The notes: a model not told the origin generated them from the letters alone. 64,000 bases of DNA from Emmonsiellopsis sp. PD_33 (GCA_032988165.1 JANTQF010000035.1:62001-126000), one strand, 5' to 3'. Positions 24,652 to 38,625 are shown, counted from the stretch's first letter. Numbers and translations: made by a program.

Positions 24652-25002
24652 GCACCCCCCCACTGCAGGCTGCTATAGAGGAGAGAGGGAGATTTTCAAA
24701 GTATATTGCAGGCATCTTCCTTAATTAATCTCATGATAAATAAGAAATGATAGGAATAGTACTATTAACAGTCAAAAAATAGAGGTAGATGATCATAAAC
24801 TATTAAATATAAGAAGAATATTAAAAAATGAAGAAAATCTATAAAATTTACTCAGAAATCTCTTAGTTTTACATATTTTCTATATTTATATTAAAAATAT
24901 TCTGCATGCTCTGTATTTAAACATTCAAATTATTATTTTTAATTATAATAAGTACTCTATTCTCTCTATCTTTATCCTTTCATTTCTATCTCTATAAATA
25001 CT

Positions 25003-25182
25003 TGTTATGTACTCCCACTCCACACCATGGAATGACCATGAGCTTAGTCATATATGTAGCTTAGTCAGGCCCCCCTGATATAAATACCTATAGATGGCCT
25101 AAGAACCTAGAGAATCAACCTTATTCTATATAATATTTCTATCTTAAGTTCATTAAGTTACAATTAGTAGTATATCTTTACA
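25003..25182 (+). repeat. Candidate 5' LTR of the outer gypsy element
   Basis: Starts TGTTATGTACTCCC and ends TCTTTACA, with a TATA-like GATATAAATACC at about 25077 and a CpG-free LTR-like body. I could not find its partner near the right end of the element, so the call rests only on the TG...CA ends and on its place upstream of gag. Confidence 0.35.
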
Positions 25183-26749
25183 AAAGATATAAGGTTCTTC
25201 ATGAGTTTTCTAATCTTTATAATAAGTTATTATTGTATCTTCCTACTCTCATTACTTTCACATTTTCTTTAATGAGTTCTTATTTCTTCTCTATCTTTTC
25301 CACTCATCTCATCTACTTTATGAACTTCTTTTCAAAAGCTATATCTATTCAGGCCTTATCCTTCTTATAAACTATATTTTATACCTAGCATCTGAATAGC
25401 TTCATCCTCATTATAGATAATTTTAATTAAATTATATTCTTATTATTCTCTATGCATACTGTTCTGTTTGATCCCCTGGTGAATCTATAGATGTCTACTC
25501 TAGATTGCTAAGCTTAGTAAAAGAATCCCAGGCCACTCATAAAACTTCTATGAGAATTACCCTGTTATAATTATTCTACTTGCTTACTTTCATTTACTAT
25601 ATTACCTCCTCATATCAAGAGACTATTATATAAGTTTATTATGCTACATTTAGATCATCTTTTGCCCATGAAGTGACTATATAAAACCTCCCATATAAAT
25701 TTCCCTATATATTTCTTAGAAATTGCCTACTTTTCTACTCCCCCTGAAAAGTACTTTTTTCTTTTTACTTTTTCACATTTTTCTGAGATTTTCCATAATT
25801 CTTTCTCTAAAAGAGTATAGTGCATATATGTTCATCATATCAGCACACATCTTCTAGTTACTCTTATTCTAAAAGGGTATAGCATTTTTCTTACTTTCAC
25901 ACTTTTCTATAGACTCTTTCCCTTGAAAAATTCATTCCATCTGATGATAGTCATTAATGTCAGCAGCTCTTATATTTAGAAAATTATGAGATGATCTTTC
26001 ATATCTGAATAATAGAACTTACTCATTAAATAATTGAGTATTTTAACTCTAATTTTCCTTACTATAACTTCCTGTAAAACACTACTATTATAAGAGTAAC
26101 TTTTATTATAGAGTATACTATCCACCCAAGCCCCCCACTAAAATCCAGGCAGATATCTATAGAACCACAAGGGTGTATGCACTTATAAGTCAATTCATAT
26201 GAAAGTTCTAAGAATGCTCAGATAGTCTCACTAATATCATTAGATTGACCCATTAACTACTCATTGCTTAATCAAGTAATTCTTAAATTTTATAACTACA
26301 TAGATTACTTCAAATAAAGCTATATATTCAATTACTAGGAAGAGGCATTCTTTGAGATTTTATCAGTAAGATAAGTATATCTCCCACTGAGCCTAAAGTC
26401 ATGCTTAGAGGGTAATATTCTATTCTATTTAGCTTAACCACCCTTATAGATTAACTCTATGCCAAGTAATATATTATTTCACAGTATACTGCAGCTAACA
26501 CCTACAGAGTCTTCAGAGACCTTAAATATAATTCTAATTGATAGAAATCAACCCTCATAACTATCATCTATTAGATAGCTAGATAATATGTCAAATGTGA
26601 ATAGCATCTCAGCTGCTGCTGATACTGATAAATCTACTGATAATATAAACTTTACTTTACACTAGATGTAAATCCTATAGAAACTACTCTTTCATACTAG
26701 AGTTATAATTACTCTGTTAGTATTAGCTCAGCTATCAGTGCAGCCTCTA
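25183..26749. other. Leader of the outer gypsy element, no frame recognised
   Basis: Very AT-rich and packed with stops. It precedes the gag remnant. I see no domain. Confidence 0.4.
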
Positions 26750-29700
26750 CCTGCACCACTAATCTTGACCACTCCATGGAAACCTCAGGACATCAGTTTT
26801 TTCTATCCTGATGCACTAATATCATGGGGCCATGATAATATTATTAACAAGAAGGGTAAGACCTATTACCAGGACATCTATATATTTACCAACTAGCTTA
26901 AGGTTGCCATTCTAATCAGAGATGCAGCAAGAATCTAATAGAACTTAAATTTATACCTCAAGAGAAAGATAAAATTCTAATGGAACCAGAAACTTAATAA
27001 TATTACTCATATAGATCTTATTATTATTAATAATGAGGTGAAAGAGTGGATTAAGATTCTCTAACAGTAATTTCACATTAAGGATAGTCAAGCACTACAG
27101 AAGCTCAATAAGATGAAGTACTTACTTCAGAATCTTCATAATAAGCACAGTTTAACCTTCTATATTCTAGATGTGTTCTTAGCTGTCAAATATTGTAGTT
27201 AAAAAGATACTAAGTATACTTAAGTTCTATATGCATAAAACAACCTAGATGTCACCCTGTAAGTAATCATTGATGAGCTAGAAGAGAATATGACTATTAA
27301 AGAATTTATAGAGATTATTTACTATAAGTAGACTAACTGAATAGATTAATTTACAAGTAATGATTAATATATAAATAGTATGTATAATTAGTATGAATTC
27401 TATTATGATAACTTTACTCTTTAGAATAATTACTATAGTTATGGTAGAAGCTCATACCCCTACTAGTTTGAATAGCCTACTTACTAGTATCAGCCTAGGT
27501 ACTAGATCTAGAATTATACTAATAGATAGTACCATGATAATTACAGTAGAAATAACAACTAATATAACTACATTAGCTGCTATAATCAGCATAACACATA
27601 CAATCAACATGAGTATTAAGATAAAGCCCAGTAAGATCATTCTAAACTGTCAGCCCTGAAACAGCAACTTCAGCTCTTAATATCTACTAATAAAAATACA
27701 ACTCAGCTCAGCAGGCAGCCATGAAATCAGCAGCCATACAAATAAGTAGCATTTCATGCTAACCCTAAGAAATCAGAGGAGTCCACAGAAGATTCATATG
27801 AATAGAAATCAGAGTTCAACCCTTATTATAATGATGTAGAGATGCTCATGGATGATCTACAGGAATAGCTATATAATAATAATATATATAATCTAAAGGT
27901 AGATATATTTCATGTAGATCTTATAGCAGCTACCTGCTACAGCTATGATGAAGTCTTTAATTTACATAATAATCTATATAAGCACCTGAAAACCTGTATA
28001 ATAACTCTACAGACTTTTCATGCAAGCTCTAACTGTACATTATAGGTTATAATATCTTAGTAACTAGCTGATCTAGATACTCTGTATAGATATATATTTT
28101 ACAACTAGAAATATACTACTATCATGATGTTCTGCTAAGATAGCTTCAAGCCATTACTAATATATGTAGACTCAGGCTGCACAATGACCCTTATAAGCAA
28201 GAAATTCTTAGAGTAGTAATGTGATAAAATATCATATCTATCATACCTGTAAATACTGGTTAGAGGCATCAGAGACTCTACAGAGTCCTCTAAAATAATT
28301 ATAATTTTACTTATATTATTAGTAGTTCTATTAGATGAGAAGTATACATTAGTGCTTACTCAGATCTCAGTAGAAGTATATGTCATTAATAACCTCTATA
28401 TTAACCTACTGTTTAGTATAGATAATATGGTACTAGAGAGCATTATTATAGACCTAGACAAGAGAATGCTATAAATAAAGTCATGTGAGAATATAGAAGC
28501 TAAGATCTTAGTAACATTAAGAAAAGACCATCAAGCCATCAGATCAGTATATTTAGATGCTAAAGTCATCATTTTACTCAGATTAGAGGTAAAAATTCCC
28601 CTCAGATATTATCTTGAAAAAGAGGAATATCTACCTATAGATAGGGATTATATCTTCAACCCTGTCATGCCACCACTCCAGACATATATATAAATTATGA
28701 ACTATAATCTCCTATTCACCCATATCATCAACAACATAGATTAGTAGGTCATAATCTCATAGAGATTCTATGTCAGCACCCTAAGAGAATATGATACTAC
28801 TAATGTGTACTTGATTAACTTTATAGTAGAATTATTAGCTTTCAGTCTCTCTAAATAGCAGCTCTAATAAAAGCTGAATAACAATCTGGATATATCAGGA
28901 TCACTGGAGGAATTCCTCTATGCTATTAATATTAACTCTATAAGAATAAAAATAAAATTACTCAATGATATAACAATCTATAGTGATAAGGAGACTATGA
29001 AGTACTTCACATAGATCTACAATGAATTCTCTGAAATCTAGAAAGATTATAGTAATACTATGAACCTACTAGAGGATGAGTAAATGCAAATTCCCCTCTT
29101 ACTACTAAAGAATTGCAAGCTTTAAACTCAAGTTAAGGTATATCCTCTAGGTCAGAAGGATCATGAAGTTATAGATGAACTATTTAATAAATTATATACT
29201 TAAGAATGTATGAAATAAGTAATAGATCACATTCTCTTAAGATACTCAGTATTTATAGTTTAAAAAGAAGTAAATAGTATGAGAAAAGGCTACTCTATCA
29301 TCAACATCAGAGAGCTGAATAAGATAGTTAAGTCTAATGTATATCTAATGATACAGCAGGCAGAGATTATCAACTTTATGAAAGAGTATCACTACATTAC
29401 TGTCCTTAATTGTATAAGTTTCTTCTATCAATGAAGAGTCTGCTATGACCATTAATAACATCTATTAGTTGTATTGCACTGTAGATAAGAGATCTCTTCA
29501 GTTACTATAATGAAATATATAAACTTACTAGTATATATATAGTATAAGATTGACCTCTTCCTTAAAAAATTTAAGAAGTTTGTCTGCTACTATATTGATA
29601 ACCTGGTTATAGCTAGTATCATTATAGAAAAGTATGATAAGTATCTTAGAAAAATCTTCACTTTATTCTATAAGAAGAATATTATCATTAATTTAAAAAA

Positions 29701-31207
29701 GATATTTATTAACTTCCCCTTAGTCAGGCTGTTAGGACATAAGGTCTCATCTTTGAGCCTTATATTAATAGAGGATTACATTACTGTGCTGGCTAGAATT
29801 ACATTCTCTAAGAATCTAAAGGACCTAAAAATCTACCTTAATATAATGAGATAGCTGAGGAATTACATATCTTTCTATGCCTATCATGTGGAGCCCCTGC
29901 AGGCATGAAAAATGATACTCCTCAAGGATGCTTCAGTAAAAAATAGATTAAAAACTCAATTCTCTATCTGAATACTTCTTGAAAAGCTCATAGAAAAGGA
30001 GGAAAAGGCATTTAAGAATATATAGGCAGTTTTTACTAAAGATCTGTTTCTGGTGCATCATAATAACATGTGATATCTCTTTTTTGATGTTGATACCTCA
30101 AAATAGAGAGGCTTTAGAGTAATGATATTTCATGTAAAGTTAGAATAAGCCTCTCTTAAGAAGATATAGTATGGAAAGACTTCAGACTTTAAGACCCCAT
30201 CTCTATTAATAATGATAGAATTAATTATATTCCTCTCTAAAATTTTGATGTCAGTAGAGATCTGATATTAGCTGATTAAGCTAGAGGTTACATGTCTGAT
30301 TTGAGTACTTAAAAAGGTATGATATATAGTTGAGATCATAGAACTTTCAGTGATTATATACATTAATCATTCAGCTATACTCCAGATTATCAGACAGACC
30401 TTACTAACCACTTCATTTATGAACAAGCTCAACTTGAGGCTCATTCAGATTATCTAGTACATACAGTGATTCAATCTATAGATATTTCATAAATCTGGCT
30501 GCATATATATCATTTCAGATGCTCTATCTCAATTACAGTCAGACATGCCTACAGACCAGGATGAGCCCCTGAAAGACCTAGTTATAGAGACTATAGATAT
30601 ATTTCTAATGAATTATATAATAATAATAATTATAATATTTTCATAGTTCTAATAAAGACTCCTTGATGCCTATTAGTAAGACTCAAGGCTGACTATAATC
30701 CTGGAAGTTATAAAGACAAATAGTATGCTATCTGAGGAAAATCAGACTAGATTATCATATCATATTAACTCTAATAACAATCTATTATATTATAATCATG
30801 ATGACACCACACAGCTCTACATTCTCTAATTACTTATTAGTGACATTATTAAGATTATGTATTTAGATGCACACCTTGAACCCCAGTGAATTATAAAGAA
30901 GCTAAATAAATTATCTATTTATAAGAAGTCTTATCTTATTAAGAAATACATTTATTACTATTTCAGCTACCTGCAGAATGCTACTTATTATTATAAGCTA
31001 TATAGTATACTTCAGCTAATCATCATAGAGTCATTCTTATTTCATACTATTATAATTAATATTATTTTTAGTCTTCTCAAGGGCTAATTTGACATTAGCA
31101 TGATGATCACTTGCAAGGCAAGCAAGAAAACAGCCTTTATCCTAGAATATCAAAATTAGGATGTAGAATTCTGAGCCAAGCTATTTATAAAGTAGTTAAT
31201 AATAGGT
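26750..31207 (+). pseudogene. Outer Ty3/gypsy polyprotein relic: gag, protease, RT, RNase H, first part of integrase
   Basis: Read along + with many in-frame stops. Gag lies at about 26750-27700, ending in an Asn/Tyr/Gln-rich stretch. The protease has VDSGCTMTLIS at about 28170. The RT domain spans about 29080-29750, with RKGYSIINIRELNKIV and a YIDN in place of the catalytic YxDD (about 29590), so the site is mutated. RNase H and its tether follow at about 30040-30540, and integrase begins after 30850. Stops come from C-to-T or G-to-A changes while the frame is largely kept. At 31203-31207 it is interrupted by the second gypsy element. It cannot be functional. Confidence 0.88.
31203..31207. 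repeat. Target-site duplication TAGGT, left copy
   Basis: TAGGT directly precedes the 5' LTR and is repeated at 38621-38625 directly after the 3' LTR. Removing the insert and one copy rejoins the integrase frame of the outer element, which confirms the insertion point. Confidence 0.93.
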
Positions 31208-31504
31208 TGTCATGCACAAGTGCATGCCTCCTTATCATTGCCACACCTAGCACATATTAACTATACTATGCACCCAGAGTGTATTCATCTCTTATGTCAA
31301 TGCCCCATGCTCACTCCTTGCTTAGTCATTTCTTATATTATCACATAATTGTATATATACCTTCACTGAGGTTCCTACATATAGAAACCTCAGTAATTAA
31401 CTACTTTCCTTCAGATACTCTATCTTTAATCTTAACTATATCTATATTCAATCTATTCCTTCTATTAAGCTTCTCACATCATCTATCTAGCTTACATCCT
31501 CACA
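31208..31504 (+). repeat. 5' LTR of the inner gypsy element
   Basis: 297 bp, TGTCATGCAC...CTCACA. Aligns end to end with 38324-38620 with scattered transition differences. Shared central block CACTGAGGTTCCTACATATA. Confidence 0.95.
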
Positions 31505-31984
31505 GTTTCTAATCACTCTACTTCAAGAGACAGTCCATTAAGTTAATTTCACATTTCACTATAACTTCTTCTAAGAAAAATTGAGGCACTTCCACTACAC
31601 TTATTACTCAGGCAGAAGGACAAAAAACACCTTCAGCTTAAAGCCTGCCTTTCAGCTGTAAGAGTACTTCTTCTTTGAAGCCTCTCTCATCTCAATTAGC
31701 TGTAGAGATCCAGGCTAAGTTCAAACATCTCATTATCAAAATCACTACTCTTAAGGTGAAATAGGAACTTCAATGCCTCTGGGATGAGCATACAGCACTC
31801 CAAGTGACTGTAAATAAGCCTCAGGCTCAAATCTCTACTCTTAATGAGTCTCAAGCTCAAATACCTCCTCATTCTGCATTGAGAGAGCCTCTTCCCCTCT
31901 GACTGAACACAGCAAATATGAAATAAATCTAGATATCTACTGAAAATATACAGCCCCTCCTGGGCCAAGTTCTGCTCTAGCAAG
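31505..31984. other. Leader between 5' LTR and gag of the inner gypsy element
   Basis: About 480 bp. The primer binding site should begin at or just after 31505, but mutation has blurred it and I cannot name the tRNA. Confidence 0.4.
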
Positions 31985-32790
31985 AAAAGCTGAACAACCC
32001 AGATATGACTTCATACAATTCACATAAAGGAGTTGAAAAGTTTTAGGCTTATAACATGAAGAAGTTAGAGATCTTTACAACAGCTATTATTACCTATTAT
32101 GCTAGTGATCTAGTCTATTTCAATACAGCAGACTATTGAAAAATTATTGAAGTAGTTACTCATTTTGATGGTGACATCTAAAAGTATTAATATTAGCATA
32201 TAAGAAGTATGAAAATACTTCCTTCTTAGACCTACTTACTGAACTGAATGCAGAAATAAGTTGCTGACCCAAATAAATCCTTCTGTGACTTAGAAGTGCA
32301 ATATCTTAAGATGGAATAGTGAGAAGTATAAAGTGTGCATGAGTTTGCAGTGGTGCTACAGATAGTAAAAGGATGTCTATGACACTCCTATGATGACTAC
32401 CATAGGAAGAGCTATCTCTATATGAAGGTTCTTCCTGAAGTCTGGTGTGAATTTAATAAATATACAGATAAGATGAAAGATATGAATTATAATATAGTTA
32501 TAAATAAATTAGTAATTATAGAATAAAACCTCTCAGAATGCATTAAATGCATTAAAGAGAAGTCTAAATCTAAGAATAGTCTCTCTTTTATTAATTTAGA
32601 AGCTGATGGTGCACCATCTCATACAAGAAAATACAAGTAAGATAATCAGGATAAGATCAAGTAAGACTTCTTCAACAAGAAGTAGTGTAACTTCTACAAA
32701 GCTCATCTAGGTCACACCACTGAGGAGTGCAAAGCTTGCACCTGGGATGCAGATCCTATATCAAAAAATAATTAAGATGTGTCATTAAGC
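31985..32790 (+). pseudogene. Inner gypsy gag relic with degraded zinc knuckle
   Basis: Frame with stops carrying a capsid-like region. A zinc knuckle at about 32690-32735 reads CNFYKAHLGHTTEEC, where the second Cys of CX2CX4HX4C has become Tyr (G-to-A). Confidence 0.75.
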
Positions 32791-32859
32791 TTGCAATGGC
32801 TGCCTAAACTCTCTCTTAAAGCTAATATAAGAGTTATCTATCATTCATCATTTTAGTAA

Positions 32860-35800
32860 AGATTAATACTTCTTTGGGCCTAAAGTAAATCCTTACCTTA
32901 GTGGACTCTGAAGCAGAAGCAAACTTCATCAATGAATTCTAGGTAAAGATAAATAGTTTAGAGCTCACTATGTGTAATCTATACATAGTGGAGGCAGTTG
33001 ATGGTTGCATGGTCAGATTATTTGAAGAGCATAATCTAACTGTTGATGTGATTAATCAACTAGATTATAATGTTAGTATCCAGTAACCCTTCCATGTAAT
33101 CAAGCTTGCTACCTATAATATGATCCTTGATTTCCCCTGGCTAGTTGAAGTTAATTTGCTTATTAATTAGTAGAATAGTGAGTTTATCCTATGAAATAAT
33201 ATATTTGAGTTAAAGTTTGAGAAAATCTCAGCTGAGAAAGTCATAGGTGAGATACTTGCTGAGACTAAAGTCAATTTAGTAACTATCATATCAGTATAAA
33301 ATAATACATTCAAAATTAAAGTGTCAGCTATAACTACAGGTACATATATAGATCTTCTGTCTGATTTATTAGATTATATTGAGCCTTTTGTGCATCTTTT
33401 CTCAGAATAAGCTACTTCCAGTACACTTATATCAATAGGAACTAAACACTATATTAACCTTCAATCTGGCACTAATCCTCCCTTTATACCTATTTATTCC
33501 CTCTCTGAAGTTAAGCTTGAAGTACTTTAGGAATTCATAAATATATCATTAGCTAAAGAATGGATTTAACCTTTTAAGAGCCTAGCAGGAGCACCAATCC
33601 TCTTTGTACCAAAAAAAGATAGTAGATTATAACTATATATTGACTACTGTAGCCTCAACTATATCACAATTAAGAACTGATATCCCCTATCACTTATTAG
33701 TGAGATGTTGAACTACCTATCTAGCATAAAGGTTTTCATCAAGATGAATCTGTGGGATGTATACTACCATATACTAATTGTGCCCTAGAATTATTAGAAA
33801 ACTACATTTCATACTCAGTATAGTTATTTCAAATTTGTGGTCATGCTCATAGGCCTCTTAAATGCTCCTACTACCTTCCAGGCATACATCAACAGTGCTC
33901 TTTCTGACCTTCTTAATATATATTATGTAATCTACCTTGATGATATCCTTATATATTCCAACAACATAAAGGAGCACTAAGAACATGTTCAATAGGTCTT
34001 AAAGTACTTAAAGTGTGCCTACCTATACATAAAGTACAGTAAGTGTGAGTTTGCTACCTAAAAGGTCTCTTTTCTCAGTTTTATTGTAGGGCTGAATGGT
34101 GTTAAAATAGAATCAGAATAGATTACTATTATAGTAGAATAGCTTATACTAACATCTATTAAGAAAGTACAGTCTTTCCTGAGATTTACTAACTTCTATA
34201 GGTATTTCATTAAAGCCTATTCCTGCATCATCAGTGCCTTATTTGACCTAACAAAAGGAACAAAAAAAGGTGAGAAGAAACCCACTTTTCTCTGAATAAA
34301 GAATGCTAAAAGTGCATTTTATAAGCTTAAGAAGTATTTCACTTTAGTATTACTTCTAGTACATTTTAATCCTGCATGGTACATCCAGATTGAGCTTAAT
34401 ACTTCAATATATGCAGTAGCTATAATCATATCTTAGCTCCAAGATGACAGCCTATAGTACCCAGTGGCTTACTGGTCTTGCAAGCTCATTGATGCTGAAA
34501 CATGATATGATACTCATAATAAGAAGCTCTTAGCTATTATTATAACTTTTAAGCACTAAAGATACTATCTAAAGAGAAGTTAGTATTCAGTGCAAGTCTG
34601 ATCTGATCATACAAATTTATAGTACTTTATGATGACTAAAGTGCTTAATAGACATCAGGCCAGATAGGTGGAGGCACTTAATGCTTACAATTTTATCTTA
34701 CTACACTGCCCAGAGAAAAATAACCCCACAGATAGTCTGAGTTATCATGCAGATTATAATGATGCATTTCATGGGGAGATCCTCTTATTAATCCTACAAT
34801 AAAAGCTATAACATAGTGTTGCACTAGACTGGGACTTTAACTCTCATAAAGAACTTTTACCTATTATAAACTGTGTTTAAACCTATAACAATGAGTAAGA
34901 GGCTCAATTGTCACTACTAAATGAGTAAGATGCTCATTCAATAATTAAGCTGCTAATTATACCTTCTCTTTACCTATACACTATATATTTATCTGATAGT
35001 ACTGATGATATCTCATACTCATTCAGCAACATTAATAGCACTCTGTGCTTAGCCTGCTATTCCTACATGCTCTATATTATTATTAACAAGGTAATAGCTA
35101 TGAACTCTGCCTACTCTAAACTTTCTGAGTTTCTCATCTCTCTACTCTAGTGCATGCAGAACCTTGACATTATGGCACAAAAGATCAAGATATAGGTGCA
35201 GGAAAAAGGGGCATTCACAGAAGAAGACATACTATGAACTCTGAAGATAGATGACATTCTTCAAGCTAATAGTAGAATGTATGTATCTAAAGATTAAGCA
35301 CTTATTAATGAAATTCTCTGTATCAATCATGATGATCCTCAAGGAGGACATTTTAGTATCAAACAGTTTATAGAAAGCATCTAAGACAAATACTTCTGAT
35401 ATAGACTTTCTAAGAATGTTTCAAATTATATTCAAATCTGTGATATTTATTAGTGTGTCAAACCTAAGTATTATAGATCTTTTAAAGAAATGAGAACTAT
35501 ATCTATACTCTCTTAATTATTTAAATTTATTACAATGAACTTCATCATCAGCCTTCCAGCTTCAAGCTTTTTTGAACAGACATATGATGTCATACTCATT
35601 CTTTGTGATATCTATACAAAATTCACACTCTATATCCCATGCATAAAGGATATTACTGCTGAAGAACTAGCCAAAGTTATATATGCTTAGTTCTATTATA
35701 CTTATAGCATATCAAAACACTATATCTCCAACTAAGGATCACTTTTTACAAGCTAATATTAGTTAACCTTCTGCTATATCATTAATGTTCAACACAAACT

Positions 35801-36500
35801 TTCCACAGCCTTTCACCCCTAAATAAAGGGTCAGACAGAACATCAGAATCAAACTCTAGAGTACTATCTTCACTGTTTTATTAATTTCCATTAAGATGAC
35901 TGGACAAGGTGGCTTCTATTAGTACAATTTATCTATAACTCCTCCTAATATAGTTCTACTGGTTAAGTACCCATAGAAGTGCTCATAGAATATCACCTGA
36001 AGCTCTAAATTAATGTCAATCATACACCTCAACTTGTAGCTACTCATGCTATGGATCAGCTAAAATGAATGGCTGAGGTGCACTCTGAGCTTAAAGTCAA
36101 CCTATAAAAAGTATGAGATGCATAAAAAGCCTACTATGATTTGAAATATTTTTCTAAGTCCTTTGATGTGGGAGAGTATGTCACCCTCAATGCAAAGAAC
36201 CTTTAAATGATTTGACCTGTATGAAAACTTAATTACAAGTATGTTGGACTATTCAAAATTCTCTAGAGAATTAGCTTTTAAGCCTACTGCCTTGAAATAT
36301 CCCCATTTTTTTATAGTATACACCCTGTTTTTCACATCTCCCTGCTTGAGAAGTATATTCACTGGGATGGAGCTTTACTGGAATTAGGCTTAGACCTTGT
36401 TGATGGAGAAGAGGAATACAAGGTTAAAATAATATTAAAAACTAGAAAGACAAAGTAAAAAGAAAATAAATATTTTATTTACTGGCTTGAATGGGGTTCT
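32860..36500 (+). pseudogene. Inner gypsy pol relic: protease, RT, RNase H, integrase, chromodomain
   Basis: Protease site DSEAEANFINE near 32905 (family DSG, Gly now Glu). RT runs about 33550-34130 with YIDYCSLNYITIKN and an intact YLDD at 33932-33943. RNase H follows around 34330-34760 and integrase around 35290-36030 (HDDPQGGHFSIKQ, FHPQIKGQTEHQNQ). A C-terminal chromodomain at about 36400-36530 (EEYKVKIILKTRK...YFIYWLEWGSAGNTWEPEE, allowing for one stop) is the kind that directs integration to silent chromatin. Many stops, few shifts. It is less AT-rich than the outer element, consistent with younger age. Confidence 0.9.
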
Positions 36501-36739
36501 GCAGGTAATACTTGAGAACCAGAGGAAAATATCAACATTACAGAAGTATTTAAGATATTTTAAGAACAAGAAGCTCAGTAATAAGAAAATCAAACCACTG
36601 AAAAGTGCCTGTAATGAGGATAGAAGTATTCAACAAGATCCAGGCTTATTTTCTGCATCTAAGAAGACCCATACACAAATTTTAGCACACAATGAGCTTG
36701 AAACTTACCATACTACTAGAAAGTATCAAGGAAAATGAA

Positions 36740-38306
36740 TAGTAAAGTTTCAAAATTATGGAATCTGCCTGTAGGCCTTCTTAAATTCAAAAAGAAAAGA
36801 AAATGCTAACTAGACACTCTATATGCATACCCCTATACCTTTTGTGCACTTAGTAACTTACTCACAATAGAAGGCCTATTCTGTGATTAAGGCAAGCTCA
36901 CCTTCTGTCTTGCAAAACAGCAGACCTAACTCTGCTACTTTAAATGCCCAAAAATGATAAAGAAAACACCCTGGCAGCACACCATGAATAAGGACTTAGT
37001 CTGAAAACCCTTTAAACTCCTCCTTCTTCTTAATTCCCCTCTAAACCTCCCCATCATCTTCACCCCCTATAGGAATAATAACCTCCATAAGGGGCTACAG
37101 GGTCCTAACCTCCCCAAGCTCTGAGTTTATAGAGTTACACACCATACACTTATTACTCTACTCATTGCTTAAATCCTTCTTCTCCTTTTCCTCCTTATTC
37201 TCCCTTCATTCCTCCTCCTCCTCTTCCTCATCCTCCAGGGCCTTAGAGGCAAGAGACATTACCTTATAGTAGTAATATAACTCTTCTCTCATAAAAGCAG
37301 CATCATGAGCTTACTTATGACATGCCTCCTCATGAGAAGCTAATAGTTGTTTCATTAGCTACTAGAGTTCCTTCTTCTTTTCCTTCTGAGGAAGGCTTAG
37401 CTCCCAAGATAGGTATATATGTGCTTGAAGTGCCATTAGATAGTCAAGTTCAAAGAAGGCAGGGAGCTAATCATGTGATTAGCCTTTTAATTTAAGCTCA
37501 GGGGACATATAACATGGAAAAAACTGCTCCACACTTAAACTTACCAGCACATAAGGCTTGTACATGCACACACAAGGTGCACAATGAATGCAGACACCCA
37601 GAGCCAAACAACACCACTTAGTAGGGTCTATGAACACTCATTTCTACTGCTCAAAATAGTGAGCACAGAGAATTCAGCTATATAAGCTATCAGTGCATTT
37701 CCCTAGTCATATGCACTGTTAGCTTGAAAGACTTACACAAAATTGGGCTAGTAGTGAACCTAATATTAAGCTGTAGTGGCATGGGATGTAGCATGCTTAG
37801 TAGCATGAGAAGAAGATATAAATATAGATAATATAATGTAGAGATTAATATTAATGAAGAAATGATTAAAAAAAGTAATGAAATAATATAGGTAATAGCA
37901 GGCTTCTAAACATAAGGAGCATTTTGAGGGTTACAGAAGAAGAAAAAGTGAGAGAGACTCTAGCTTGAAGAAGTGCATTCTTTATACTTCTCTATAATAA
38001 TGAATTGATATAACACTTAAATCAGGATTTTTCTGGAGCCCCAAATAATAAAGTATTTGTATAATATGCTCCTAGCAACAACATACTTGCACAATTTACC
38101 CATAGCTTATGTGGACATGCACAACTTGCAACTACCTCATAGCATATATATAAGATGCCCCAAGCTCAGCTAATATAAATAAGACATCTCAGAGCTTATA
38201 TATCTAGATGATATTATGAAACTGACCTACATCACTTCATGTTACCTTCAAAAGAGGCTACTATCTATAAGTATAATAATGTTAAATTACTGAGAATAGT
38301 AATATA
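36740..38306 (-). pseudogene. Accessory region between pol and 3' LTR, possible antisense coiled-coil ORF relic
   Basis: A minus-strand frame across about 37490-37000 reads as a charged, Leu/Glu/Lys-rich helix with an acidic run (EDEEEEEEE near 37230), interrupted by a few stops. Gypsy elements of filamentous fungi can carry extra frames here. Function unknown. The rest of the interval shows nothing recognisable. Confidence 0.35.
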
Positions 38307-38323
38307 AGAAAAGGGAGGGCAAT
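38307..38323 (+). other. Polypurine tract of the inner gypsy element
   Basis: AAGAAAAGGGAGGGCAAT directly precedes the 3' LTR, the expected primer site for plus-strand DNA synthesis. Confidence 0.8.
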
Positions 38324-38620
38324 TATCATGTGTAAGTGCATGCCTTCTTATCATTACTATGCCTAGCACATATCAACTATGCTATGTGCCCAGAGCATAT
38401 CCATCTCTTATGTTAATACCCTATGCTCACTCCTTGCTTAGTCATTTCTTATGTTATCACATAATTGTATATATACCTTTACTGAGGTTCCTACATATAG
38501 AAACCTCAGTGATTAGCTACTTTCCTTTAGGTACTCTACCTTCAACCTTAACTATATCTATATCCAATCTATTCCTCCTATTGAGCTTCTCACATTGTCT
38601 ATTCAGCCTATGCTCTCACA
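38324..38620 (+). repeat. 3' LTR of the inner gypsy element
   Basis: 297 bp, partner of 31208-31504. Begins TATC (mutated TG) and ends CTCACA. Confidence 0.95.
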
Positions 38621-38625
38621 TAGGT
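38621..38625. repeat. Target-site duplication TAGGT, right copy
   Basis: Matches 31203-31207. Confidence 0.93.

Larger units (their letters stand above)
31208..38620 (+). mobile_element. Complete but mutated Ty3/gypsy LTR retrotransposon (inner element), 7413 bp
   Basis: Both LTRs are 297 bp and the element is flanked by TAGGT duplications. In order: 5' LTR, leader, gag with a zinc knuckle, protease, RT, RNase H, integrase and chromodomain on +, then an antisense-looking accessory region, a polypurine tract and the 3' LTR. The first bases are TGTC on the left and TATC on the right, a G-to-A change in the terminal TG. Stops throughout; inactive. Confidence 0.95.

Noticed and set aside
27393..27659. 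88-codon frame rich in Ile/Thr
   Set aside because: Wrong frame of the gypsy gag remnant.
31279..31512. 77-codon frame, similar to one at 38359-38631
   Set aside because: Similarity is due to both lying in the LTR pair, not to a gene.
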